Below, in pieces: positions 8,319 to 16,620 of a stretch of DNA of 64,000 bases; the first letter of the stretch is position 1; every line of letters begins with the position of its first letter. Origin of the DNA: Bradyrhizobium sp. OK095 (GTDB lineage Bacteria > Pseudomonadota > Alphaproteobacteria > Rhizobiales > Xanthobacteraceae); assembly GCF_900109945.1 (NCBI RefSeq), contig NZ_FOBX01000006.1, forward strand, positions 248,001 to 312,000, read 5' to 3'. The translations under genes and the position numbers were made by a program. The notes beneath the pieces were generated by a model. It ran no database searches and was not told where the DNA came from. It saw nothing but the letters and a program-made list of their open reading frames with translations.

Positions 8319-9482
8319 CTAGCCCACCGGCATGCGGGTTTCGATGATCCGGGCGAACATGCTGGCGCCGATCGGCAGGATCTTGTCGTCGAGCACGAAG
8401 CCGGGATTGTGCACGGGCACCGTGCCGTCATGGCCGACCCAGAAATAGGCGCCGGGAATGGTCTGCAGCATGTCGGCGAAATCCTCGCTGCCCATCTTCG
8501 GCTGGGCGCGGGTGATCACCTTGGCGGGATCGACGATCGTGCGCGCGACCTCCTCGACCACCTTGGACTGCTCGACCTGGTTGACCAGCACGTCGAAGGT
8601 GTCGCGGATGTCGACGTCGATCGCGCACTGATAGGCGCTCGCGATGCCGGCGCAGATCGTGCGGATGCGTTCGGCTATCAGGGTGCGGACTTCTTTCGAG
8701 AAGGTACGGATAGTGCCGCACAGATGCGCGTCGCCGGGAATGACGTTGTAGGCGGAACCGGCGTGGATCTGCGTGATCGAGACGACGGCGGCCTGCAGCG
8801 GCTCGACGTTGCGGCTGACGATGGTCTGGATCGCCTGCGCCAGCGTGGTCGCGATGATCACCGCATCCTTGGAACGTTCGGGCATCGCGCCATGCGCGCC
8901 GTAGCCGGTGATGCGGAGGTCGAAGAAGTCGGCGCTGGCCATCGCAGGTCCCGGCAGGATCGCGATCTCGCCGTGGTTGAGATCGGGCGCGTTGTGCAAG
9001 CCGTAGAGCTCGTCGCACGGAAACTTCTCGAACAGCCCGTCCTTGATCATCGCGCGGGCGCCGCCGAGGCCTTCCTCGGCCGGCTGGAAGATCAGATGCA
9101 CGGTGCCGTCGAAGTTCTTGGTTTCGGCAAGGTAGCGCGCGGTGCCGAGCAGCATGGTGGTGTGGCCGTCATGACCGCAGCCGTGGAAGCGACCGGGAAT
9201 TTTCGAGCTCCATTTCAGATTGGTGTTCTCTTCCATCGGCAGTGCGTCCATGTCGGCACGGAGCCCAATGCGCTTGCCGCTTGAGCCCTTGCCCTTGATG
9301 ACGCCGATCACGCCGGTGCCGCCGAGACCGCGATGCACCTCGATGCCCCAGCTCTTCAGCTTGTCGGCGACGATGCCGGAGGTGCGCACTTCCTCGAAGC
9401 CGATCTCGGGATGAGCGTGGAGGTCGCGCCTGATAGCGGTGAGTTCGTCGGCGTAGCCGTCGATGCGTTCGATCGTGGGCAT
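8319..9482 (-). CDS. M20D-family amidohydrolase / aminoacylase (hippurate hydrolase-like)
   Basis: A 387-residue metal-dependent hydrolase. Metal ligands are visible in HGCGHDGHTTM (Cys and His), PAEEGLGGA (Glu pair), YGLHNAPDL (His) and the C-terminal GHDGTVPVHNPGF (His). RRDLHAHPEIGFEE near residue 18-31 is the M20D signature. Such enzymes remove N-acyl groups from amino acids or hydrolyse N-acyl/indole conjugates. AGGA precedes the ATG. It sits between the M81 peptidase (14 bases upstream) and the amidase (2 bases downstream), consistent with stepwise hydrolysis of imported peptides or conjugates. Confidence 0.92.
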   Translation of the reverse strand: MPTIERIDGYADELTAIRRDLHAHPEIGFEEVRTSGIVADKLKSWGIEVHRGLGGTGVIGVIKGKGSSGKRIGLRADMDALPMEENTNLKWSSKIPGRFHGCGHDGHTTMLLGTARYLAETKNFDGTVHLIFQPAEEGLGGARAMIKDGLFEKFPCDELYGLHNAPDLNHGEIAILPGPAMASADFFDLRITGYGAHGAMPERSKDAVIIATTLAQAIQTIVSRNVEPLQAAVVSITQIHAGSAYNVIPGDAHLCGTIRTFSKEVRTLIAERIRTICAGIASAYQCAIDVDIRDTFDVLVNQVEQSKVVEEVARTIVDPAKVITRAQPKMGSEDFADMLQTIPGAYFWVGHDGTVPVHNPGFVLDDKILPIGASMFARIIETRMPVG

Positions 9483-9496
9483 GTGTTCCTGTCCGG

Positions 9497-11002
9497 TTAG
9501 CGTGAAGGGGGATTGAAAACGGGGCCGTTCGGCTTGATGCGGATGCCCGGGCGCAGGCGCGTCCAGGGCAGCGAAGCGGTGTCGGCCGGCATCGCGCCGG
9601 GCGCGGCGCAGATCATCAGCTTTTCCGCGATCGGCTCGAAGTCGGCGCGGAAATGCACCGAGCTCTTGTTGACCAGAATTTTTTCAGTGGTCGGCTCGAT
9701 GCCGACATAGCGATACATCGCCTGGTCGGCGAGCTGCGCCTTGTGCGAGGACACGACGATTCGGACGTCGCCGATGCGCAAGGCTGCGGAGGGACCCATC
9801 TCCATCTCGCGGCCGCCATAATAGGGGCCGGATGCGATGAAGCGGCCGTCGGAGAGCTTTTCGACGACGAAGGTTTCGCGATAGGGCTCGTCGCCGGGAA
9901 TGCCGGACTTGCCGCCGAGCGAGAGCGTCACGGTGGCGCCGACGCCGGCTTCATGCGCAGCCTTGGCCGAGACCGGATCGTAGATCGCGCCGGTCGCGGC
10001 GCTCGCCTTGTTGCGCACCAGCGCACGCAGCATGCCTGTCGTGTCGGAATCGCCGCCGGCGCCGGGATTGTCCTGGGTGTCGGCGATGATGATCGGCCTG
10101 CTCGCGCCCTTCGAGAGTTCCATGGCGTGCCGCACGCCGTCATCGGGTGTCCAGATCTTGCCGTCGAAATCGTCCTCGTGGCTCTCAATCAGCTTGACGA
10201 TCGCGTCCGCCGCGCGGTCGGCGTCTTCTTGCGTCTTGCCATAGGCGAACACGCTCGGCCCGCAGTCGCGGAAATCGGCGGCGGGGAAGCCGGGCGCAAA
10301 GGACAGCGTCGGAACCGCATCGCTTTCCAAGGCTGCGAGTTTCTCGTAGATGCCCTTGGTAGGGAAGTCGTTGGTACATTGCCAGCTGATCGCGATCAGG
10401 AACGGCAATTGCCGGAACGATTTTGCGAAACGCTGCTTCGTGTCCAGAAGCAAAGCGAGGTGCTTTGCCGAGGCGCGGCCGGTCTCGGCCATGTCGATAT
10501 GCGGATAGGTGCGGTAGGCGATCAGCGCGTCCGCGTGTTCCATCATCTCCGGCGTGACGTTGGCGTGCAGGTCGAGGCTCGCAACCAGCGGAACGTCCTT
10601 GCCGATGACGCGGCGCACGCGCGCCAGGATCTCGCCTTCGCCGTCGTCGAGATGCTCGGTCACCATGGCGCCATGCAAATCGAGATAGACCGCGTTGAGC
10701 GGGCCGGCGGCTGCGATGCCGTCGACCATCACCTTCACGATACGCTCGAAGGCGTCCTTGGTGACATGCGCCGAGGGGCTCGCGCCGCACGCGATGGTCG
10801 GAACGAGTTCCCAGCCGCTGGCTTCAGCACTGTCGACGAAGCCGGCGAGGCCGACATTGATGCGGCGCATCACCTTCAGCACGTCGGCACCTTCAGTCAT
10901 CGCCGGCCAGCCGCCGCCATGCTGGAAGTCCGCGAATGTCGCCTTCGTCGGAGCGAAGGTGTTGGTCTCGTGCAGGAAGCCGCCGACGGCGATACGTGTC
11001 AT
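9497..11002 (-). CDS. M81 family metallopeptidase (microcystinase C / MlrC-like)
   Basis: A 501-residue protein of the M81 family typified by MlrC, which cleaves linear microcystin peptides. The N-terminal GGFLHETNTFAPT motif, YLDLHGAMVTEH (about residue 110) and DLHANVTPEMM (about 146) are the conserved metal-binding regions. Most M81 proteins in soil bacteria are not proven to act on microcystin; hydrolysis of unusual or D-residue-containing peptides is a reasonable inference here given the neighbouring DPP importer and DadA. The ATG at 11002 is preferred over the in-frame TTG one codon upstream. It leads a three-gene hydrolase operon. Confidence 0.9.
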   Translation of the reverse strand: MTRIAVGGFLHETNTFAPTKATFADFQHGGGWPAMTEGADVLKVMRRINVGLAGFVDSAEASGWELVPTIACGASPSAHVTKDAFERIVKVMVDGIAAAGPLNAVYLDLHGAMVTEHLDDGEGEILARVRRVIGKDVPLVASLDLHANVTPEMMEHADALIAYRTYPHIDMAETGRASAKHLALLLDTKQRFAKSFRQLPFLIAISWQCTNDFPTKGIYEKLAALESDAVPTLSFAPGFPAADFRDCGPSVFAYGKTQEDADRAADAIVKLIESHEDDFDGKIWTPDDGVRHAMELSKGASRPIIIADTQDNPGAGGDSDTTGMLRALVRNKASAATGAIYDPVSAKAAHEAGVGATVTLSLGGKSGIPGDEPYRETFVVEKLSDGRFIASGPYYGGREMEMGPSAALRIGDVRIVVSSHKAQLADQAMYRYVGIEPTTEKILVNKSSVHFRADFEPIAEKLMICAAPGAMPADTASLPWTRLRPGIRIKPNGPVFNPPSR

Positions 11003-11124
11003 CAATTCAAGTCCAGCGATTGAAAGTGCGCGACGTTAGCCCTGTGCTTGCGGCGAGAGCAAGCCGGGAAGCAATCGCGCTGCGCATGGCGTCAGATCGT
11101 TTTGGGAATACTTGCGCCATTCGC

Positions 11125-11204
11125 CGTCATTGCGAGCGCAGCGAAGCAATCCAGAATCCCTCAGCGGAAACAGTCTGGATTGCTTCGCTGCGCTCGCAAT
11201 GACG
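11125..11204. repeat. perfect 31-base inverted repeat, intergenic
   Basis: Bases 11125-11155 (starting CGTCATTGCGAGCGCAGCG) are the exact complement of 11174-11204, separated by an 18-base loop. The element sits between the ABC ATPase stop and the M81 peptidase start on the same strand, so it could form an mRNA hairpin that attenuates or stabilises transcripts between the two operon segments. The motif resembles a common Bradyrhizobium intergenic repeat as far as I recall. No T-tract follows, so it is not a classical terminator. Confidence 0.85.
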
Positions 11205-11215
11205 AGGGGAGAGAG

Positions 11216-12880
11216 CTACGCGCTCGCCGCCACGCCTTCCGACACCGGCCGGAAGTTCGCAAAGTCCCAGCCGCGACCTGGCGCTGCCTCGAGCAAGGCC
11301 CTGGTGTAGGCCTCCTTCGGATGCGTCAGCACTTCGGCGGCCGGACCCTGTTCGACGACGCGGCCGTGCTGCATCACCACGACTTCGTCGCAGATTTGCG
11401 CCGCGACACGCAGATCGTGGGTGATGAACAGGATGGCGATGCCGAGCCGCTTCTGGATCTCGTCGAGCAGTTCCAGCACCTGCGCCTGAACCGAAACGTC
11501 GAGCGCGGAGACCGCTTCGTCCGCGACCAGCACGTCCGGGTCGAGCGCGAGCGCACGCGCGATTGCGATGCGCTGGCGCTGGCCGCCGGAGAACTGGTGC
11601 GGATAGCGCGTCACCGCGTCCGCCGGCAGGCCGACCAGTTCGAGCAGCTCGCGCGCCCGCTTCATGGCATCGGCATGCGAGGTGCCGTAGTTGATCGGGC
11701 CCTCCGCGATGCTCTCGCCGACGGTGATGCGCGGGTTGAGCGAGCGGTAGGGATCCTGGAACACGATCTGGATCTTTTGCCGGTGCGGCTGAAGCAGGCG
11801 GCGCGAAAGGTCGGAGATCTCCCGGCCGGCGAGGCGCACGCCGCCGGAGGTCGGATCGATCAGGCGCACGATGCAGCGTGCCACGGTCGACTTGCCAGAA
11901 CCGCTTTCGCCGACGATGCCGAGCGTGCGGCCCTTGCGCAGCGTCAGCGTCACCTTGTCCGCGGCGACGACCTCGCGGCCTTTGCCGAAGAACGCGCGCT
12001 CCTTGTAGACCTTGCCGAGGTCATTGGCTTCCAGCACGACGGGCTCTCTGGTCTCGGGTCGCGCCGCGCGTGGCACCAGGCTCGGCACCGCAGAGAGCAA
12101 ATTGCGGGTGTACTCCATGGTCGGATTGCGCAGCACGGTGTCGAGCGGACCGGTCTCGACGAGGCGGCCCTGCCGCATCACCGCGACGCGGTCAGCGATT
12201 TCGGCCACGACGCCCATGTCATGGGTGATGAACAAGACGGCGGTGCCGTGATCACGCTGGAGGTCGCGGATCAATGTCAGAATCTGCTTCTGCGTGGTGA
12301 CGTCGAGCGCGGTGGTCGGCTCGTCGGCGATCAGGAGTTTCGGCTCGAGCACGAGCGCCATCGCGATCATGATGCGCTGGCGCTGGCCGCCGGAGAGGCG
12401 GTGCGGGTAGGAGGCAAAAATGCGCTCGACCTGGGGCAGGCGGACCTGCTCCATCATCTCGAGGATGCGCTTCTTCCGCGCCCTGGCGTCGAGTTTGGTG
12501 TGGGCGCGCAGCACTTCGTCGATCTGGCGGCCGACCGGCACGACAGGATTGAGCGCGGTCATCGGTTCCTGGAAGATCATCGCCATCTGCGTCGCGCGGA
12601 GCTGCCGCAGGCGGCGGTCGGTCGCGGTGAGAATCTCCTCACCGACCAGCTTGACGCTGCCGGCGGTCGGAACCAGCGTGCCCTTCGGCAAAAGGCCCAT
12701 CGTGGTGAGCGAGGTCACCGACTTGCCCGAGCCGCTTTCGCCGACAAGGCACAGCGTCTCGCCCTTGTGCACCTGGACCGAGATGCCGTCGATGATCTTT
12801 GGCCCGTTCGGCTTCTTGCCGACGGAGACGACGAGGTTGTTGATATCGAGGATGGGGTTGCTCATCACTTGATCGCTCAT
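11216..12880 (-). CDS. fused DppD/DppF-type ABC transporter ATPase
   Basis: A 554-residue ATPase carrying two complete nucleotide-binding domains. Domain 1 has Walker A GESGSGKS (about 40), LSGGQRQR and ADEPTTALD; domain 2 has Walker A GESGSGKS (about 325), FSGGQRQR and ADEAVSALD. Dipeptide systems normally encode these as separate DppD and DppF subunits; here they are one chain, energising the two permeases upstream. The ATG at 12880 overlaps the permease stop (TAATG); the longer open frame upstream lies within the permease gene. Likely cargo is di/oligopeptides or related amides. Confidence 0.93.
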   Translation of the reverse strand: MSDQVMSNPILDINNLVVSVGKKPNGPKIIDGISVQVHKGETLCLVGESGSGKSVTSLTTMGLLPKGTLVPTAGSVKLVGEEILTATDRRLRQLRATQMAMIFQEPMTALNPVVPVGRQIDEVLRAHTKLDARARKKRILEMMEQVRLPQVERIFASYPHRLSGGQRQRIMIAMALVLEPKLLIADEPTTALDVTTQKQILTLIRDLQRDHGTAVLFITHDMGVVAEIADRVAVMRQGRLVETGPLDTVLRNPTMEYTRNLLSAVPSLVPRAARPETREPVVLEANDLGKVYKERAFFGKGREVVAADKVTLTLRKGRTLGIVGESGSGKSTVARCIVRLIDPTSGGVRLAGREISDLSRRLLQPHRQKIQIVFQDPYRSLNPRITVGESIAEGPINYGTSHADAMKRARELLELVGLPADAVTRYPHQFSGGQRQRIAIARALALDPDVLVADEAVSALDVSVQAQVLELLDEIQKRLGIAILFITHDLRVAAQICDEVVVMQHGRVVEQGPAAEVLTHPKEAYTRALLEAAPGRGWDFANFRPVSEGVAASA

Positions 12881-13767
12881 TACTTGCCTTCCCGCTGCTT
12901 CATGCGCGGATCGAGTGCGTCGCGGGCGGCGTCGCCGATCAGATTGATGCTGAGGATGGCGATCGAGAGCAGCAGGCCCGGCCAGAAGATCAGCGTCGGC
13001 TTGAGCTGAAAGTACTGGCGGCCCTCGGCCATGATGTTGCCCCAGGTCGGCGTCTCCGGCGAGATGCCGGCACCGAGGAAAGACAGGATGGCTTCGGTGA
13101 GGATCGCAGACGCACAGACGTAGCTGCCCTGCACGATCAGGGGCGCGATCGTGTTCGGCATCAGATGCCGCCACATGATCTTCGGCAGGGACGAGCCGAC
13201 CGAGATCGCGGCCTCGACATAGGGCTCTTCGCGCGCGGAGAGCACGACCGAACGCACCAGGCGCGCCACGCGCGGGACTTCGGGAATCGTGATCGCGATC
13301 AATACGGTCCAGATGCTGGCGCCGGACAGCGACACCACGGCGATCGCGAGCAGAATGCTCGGCATCGCCATCAGGCCGTCCATGACGCGCATCAACACGG
13401 CATCGACCAGCTTGAAGAAGCCGGAGACGAGGCCGATCGCGAGCCCAATGACGACCGCAAGGAGCGCCGAGCCGATGCCGATCAGCAGCGAGATGCGGCC
13501 GCCATAGATGACGCGCGACAACAGGTCACGGCCATAGGCGTCGGTGCCGAGCAGGAATTGCGCCGAGGAGGGCTTGAGCCGTAGCGACGGCGCGAGCTGG
13601 ATCGGATCATGCGGCGCGATCAGCGGCGCGAGGATCGAGACCAGCACGATCAGCGCGAGCAGGATCGTGGCCACCGCGATGATCGGCGTCGAGGTGAGGA
13701 AGCCGAAACGCGGCCGTAGCGGCGACGTGATCGGAATGGAGGACTGGGGAAGGCTATCGACCGTCAT
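12880..13767 (-). CDS. DppC-type ABC transporter permease
   Basis: A 295-residue inner-membrane permease. It has an N-terminal cytoplasmic segment, a first membrane helix near residues 30-50, a periplasmic loop with LLGTDAYGRDLLSRVIYG, which is the DppC signature, and further helices. The EAA coupling loop reads EEPYVEAAISVGSSLPKIMWRHLMPN in pieces around residue 190-215. It pairs with the DppB-type permease 17 bases upstream and the fused ATPase that overlaps its stop codon. AAGGA lies 8 bases before the ATG. Confidence 0.92.
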   Translation of the reverse strand: MTVDSLPQSSIPITSPLRPRFGFLTSTPIIAVATILLALIVLVSILAPLIAPHDPIQLAPSLRLKPSSAQFLLGTDAYGRDLLSRVIYGGRISLLIGIGSALLAVVIGLAIGLVSGFFKLVDAVLMRVMDGLMAMPSILLAIAVVSLSGASIWTVLIAITIPEVPRVARLVRSVVLSAREEPYVEAAISVGSSLPKIMWRHLMPNTIAPLIVQGSYVCASAILTEAILSFLGAGISPETPTWGNIMAEGRQYFQLKPTLIFWPGLLLSIAILSINLIGDAARDALDPRMKQREGK

Positions 13768-13784
13768 TGTTGTTATCCTTGACC

Positions 13785-14726
13785 CTAGTACCTGATACGG
13801 GGATCGAGCAGCGTGTAGGCGACATCGATCAGGAGATTGACGACGACGTAGATCAGCGAGGTCAGCAGGATCATCGCCTGGATCACCGGATAGTCGCGTG
13901 CCAGCACCGCATCCACCGTCAGGCGGCCGATGCCGGGGATGTTGAACACGCTCTCGGTGACGACGACGCCGGAGATCAGCAGCGCAAAGCCGGTGCCGAT
14001 CACGGTGATGACGGGCACAGCCGCATTGCGCAGCGCGTGCCGCATCATCACCGCGACCTCGTTGATGCCCTTGGCGCGTGCGGTGCGGACGTAGTCTTCA
14101 CCCAGCACGTCGAGCATCGCTGCGCGCGTCATGCGCGCGATCAGCGCGATGTAGATGAAGGACAGCGCACAGGTCGGCAGGATGATGCGCTCGAAGAACG
14201 GTCCGAAGCCGTTAAAGATGCTGCGGAAGCCCTGCACCGGCACCCAGCGCAGGTCGATCGCGAACACCTCGATCAGGATGTAGCCGACCACGAACACCGG
14301 CACCGAGAAACCGAGCACGGAGAGGCCCATCACGAAGCGGTCGATCCAGGTGCCGTGCTTCCACGCCGCGAGGACCCCCAAGGGCACCGCGACGATGACG
14401 GCGAGGATGATGGTCGAGAGCGCGATCGAGATCGATGGCTCGACGCGCTGGCCGATCATCTTGATGACCGGAAGGTTGGAGATCAGCGAGGTCCCGAGAT
14501 CGCCGTGCAGCAGCTTGCCCACCCAGGTGATGAACTGCACGATCAGCGGCTCGTTGAGGCCGAGCGAGTCGCGAATGCGCTCGAGCCGTTCCGGCGTCGC
14601 GTTGTCGCCGGCGAGAATCGCGGCGGGATCGCCCGGCGTCAGCCGCAGCAGCAGGAACACGAACAGCGCGACGACGCCCATCACGGGCACCGCGGCCAGA
14701 ACGCGGCGAATGAGATAACCTAGCAT
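13785..14726 (-). CDS. DppB-type ABC transporter permease
   Basis: A 313-residue inner-membrane permease. The N-terminus YLIRRVLAAVPVMGVVALFVF is the family's first membrane helix, LTPGDPAAILAGDNATPE follows, and the EAA loop TARAKGINEVAVMMRHALRN is at about residue 210-230. It forms a heterodimer with the DppC-type permease encoded 17 bases downstream. GGAGATAGGTGC precedes the ATG. It starts the importer segment; a terminator-like hairpin separates it from dadA upstream, although read-through would place it under the same glycine riboswitch. Confidence 0.92.
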   Translation of the reverse strand: MLGYLIRRVLAAVPVMGVVALFVFLLLRLTPGDPAAILAGDNATPERLERIRDSLGLNEPLIVQFITWVGKLLHGDLGTSLISNLPVIKMIGQRVEPSISIALSTIILAVIVAVPLGVLAAWKHGTWIDRFVMGLSVLGFSVPVFVVGYILIEVFAIDLRWVPVQGFRSIFNGFGPFFERIILPTCALSFIYIALIARMTRAAMLDVLGEDYVRTARAKGINEVAVMMRHALRNAAVPVITVIGTGFALLISGVVVTESVFNIPGIGRLTVDAVLARDYPVIQAMILLTSLIYVVVNLLIDVAYTLLDPRIRY

Positions 14727-14816
14727 GCACCTATCTCCGGCTGCGGAATGTGTGGGGCCCCAGGGCGCCCGTGGTTTCGATCGTGTCTATCATGCGCGCC
14801 TGTCATTCGGGCTGGG

Positions 14817-14843
14817 AAAGCCGGCCGGAGATGCCGGCTTTTC
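14817..14843. terminator. hairpin terminator between dadA-like gene and ABC permease gene
   Basis: A perfect 9-base stem, AAAGCCGGC at 14817-14825 pairing with GCCGGCTTT at 14833-14841, with a 7-base loop. On the plus strand it is followed by one more T, on the minus strand the stem itself ends in TTT. It lies downstream of the dadA-like stop and upstream of the dppB-type start, so it probably ends or attenuates the riboswitch-controlled transcript. Confidence 0.6.
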
Positions 14844-14908
14844 GGGGCAAATTGTGTGCCAAGGGCAGGGCAGCCGCAAGGGGCCGCCCGGCCTGGGACA
14901 TTGACCAC

Positions 14909-16222
14909 TCAGGATGCATGACGCAGCTTTCGCTCAACCCCAAGTTCAACGCGAGCTGATGGAACGGTCGGCGGTGCGTTGAGGCCGCGCCAGCCGTCGA
15001 TGGTTCCGGCAATCATCTGCGCGGTGGCGGCCGACAGGGTCCAGCCGAGATGGCCGTGGCCGGTGTTGAAGAATACGCCCGGCATCCGCCCTGCGCGCAC
15101 CACCGGCATCATGTTCGGCATCATTGGCCGCAGTCCGGCCCATGGGATGACGCGCGACGTCTCGACAGCCGGAAAATTGCTGCGCACCCAGTCGACCAGC
15201 GGCTGCACGCGGTCGGCGCGGATGTCGCGGTTGAAGTCGTTGAACTCGGCGGTGCCGGCAACACGAAAACGATCCGCGCCGAGACGGCTGGTGACAATCT
15301 TGGCGGCCTCGTCGAGCAGGCTCACGGTCGGCGTCGCGTTGCGGCTCTCGGCGGTGTCGAGCTGCACGGTGATCGAATAGCCCTTCACAGGGTAGACGTT
15401 GACGCGCTCGTCGAGCAGGGCGGCAAAGTGACGGCTGGCCACGCCGGCGCAGACCACGACGCCATCCGCCTTCAGCATGCCGCGCGCGGATGCGACAGCA
15501 TCGCTTGCGGCAAGATCGTCCCAGCCGATGACAAAGCCGCCTTGGGCTTGCGCGATCGAATCGATGTTCGCTTCATGGATGAAGGTTGCGCCGCGACGTT
15601 TGCAGGCCTCCGCGAGCCCGCGGGTAAACTTGTGGATATCGCCGGTCGCATCCGACGGCGTGTAGAAGCCGCCAAAATAGTCCTTGCGCAGTGTTGGCTC
15701 GATGCTGCGGATTTCTTCTGATGTCACCGGGCGGCGATCGAGCCCACCTTCCTGCAACAGCGCATTGACGCGCAGGCCGGATTCAAAGCCCTTCTTGTCG
15801 TGATAGATGTGGAGGATGCCGCGGCGTTCGAGATCGAAGTCGATGCCTTCGCGCTCCGCGATCTCGAACAGATGCTTGCGGGCTTCGATCGCGAGCCGCG
15901 TGGTCTCGATCGTATTGGCGCGGTAGTTGCCGATATTGGCGACGAACTCGCTCATCCAGGAATATTTGTGCCAGTTCGGTCGCGGGTTCATCAGCAGCGG
16001 CGCATCGCGCCGGAACATCCAGCGCAGGCCTTTGAGGATCGTTGCGGTGCTGTTCCACACCTCGGCATTGCTGGCGGAGAGCTGTCCGCCATTGGCGAAC
16101 GAGGTCTCCATCGCGGCGTAGCGGTGCTTGTCGAGCACCGTCACCTCAAAGCCGCGTTCGAGCAGGGCATAGGCAGTCGTCACGCCGGTGATGCCGGCGC
16201 CGATGATGGCGATATGGGTCAT
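14909..16222 (-). CDS. D-amino-acid dehydrogenase-type FAD oxidoreductase (DadA-like)
   Basis: A 437-residue DAO-family flavoenzyme. The N-terminal FAD motif IAIIGAGITGVTTAYALLERG (residues about 4-24, given here in short) and the C-terminal GHGHLGWTLSAATAQMIA segment are typical of DadA. It should oxidise D-amino acids (or glycine) to the keto acid and ammonia, feeding electrons to the membrane quinone pool. The ATG at 16222 is chosen because the upstream in-frame extension runs into the riboswitch leader. A tandem glycine riboswitch lies directly upstream, indicating control by glycine. The enzyme probably disposes of amino acids released by the neighbouring peptidases. Confidence 0.9.
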   Translation of the reverse strand: MTHIAIIGAGITGVTTAYALLERGFEVTVLDKHRYAAMETSFANGGQLSASNAEVWNSTATILKGLRWMFRRDAPLLMNPRPNWHKYSWMSEFVANIGNYRANTIETTRLAIEARKHLFEIAEREGIDFDLERRGILHIYHDKKGFESGLRVNALLQEGGLDRRPVTSEEIRSIEPTLRKDYFGGFYTPSDATGDIHKFTRGLAEACKRRGATFIHEANIDSIAQAQGGFVIGWDDLAASDAVASARGMLKADGVVVCAGVASRHFAALLDERVNVYPVKGYSITVQLDTAESRNATPTVSLLDEAAKIVTSRLGADRFRVAGTAEFNDFNRDIRADRVQPLVDWVRSNFPAVETSRVIPWAGLRPMMPNMMPVVRAGRMPGVFFNTGHGHLGWTLSAATAQMIAGTIDGWRGLNAPPTVPSARVELGVERKLRHAS

Positions 16223-16284
16223 GGAAAGTTCAGGGCTCCCGTGAGTTAGAGACGGCTGACCGCACGGCCACAAGGCCGTTCGGC

Positions 16285-16520
16285 GCCCCATCTGTCACGG
16301 TTACCTGAGAGCTTGATCCGGCGCGGACCTCAGTGAGGGCAGACCTCACGAGACCTTTGCAGACTATCCCCTTCGGTGGACGTCACGATCTCAAGATCGT
16401 GCCGCCTCTCTCCAGATCGTCCTGACGATACAGTCCTTTTGCCTGAGAGTTTCCGGGGCGGTTGCTCCGTCGGCGCCGCAAAGAAGGCTAGAGGCCTTCA
16501 TTGCGATCTCTCCCGCATCG
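16285..16520 (-). promoter_or_regulatory. tandem glycine riboswitch upstream of dadA-like gene
   Basis: Read on the minus strand, aptamer I (16520 to about 16431) begins with GCGGGAGAG, has the GCCGACGGAGCAACC core and ends with AAACTCTCAGGCAAAAGGAC. Aptamer II (about 16417 to 16285) begins TCTGGAGAGAGG, has CACCGAAGGGG and ends with CTCTCAGGTAACCGTGACAGATGGGG. These are the conserved halves of the two-aptamer glycine riboswitch family. An ACGGCC-TTGT-GGCCGT hairpin at 16264-16279 lies between aptamer II and the start codon and may be part of the expression platform. No long U-tract follows it, so translational control or activation is possible. Confidence 0.93.
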
Positions 16521-16620
16521 TCGCGTGGACCAGCGAGCAGTACGATGCGCCTCATTTTTAGACAAGGCTAAATTTCAACCGCGACTGCCAACGTATTGTG
16601 CAGTGCGAGATTGATTCAAT

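Noticed and set aside
9653..11023. 456-residue plus-strand frame opposite the M81 peptidase
   Set aside because: No domain, Gly/Arg/Asp-rich composition typical of antisense frames; M81 motifs are clear on the minus strand.
11048..13009. 653-residue plus-strand frame across the ABC ATPase
   Set aside because: Shadow of the fused ATPase gene; it also runs through the inverted repeat at 11.1 kb.
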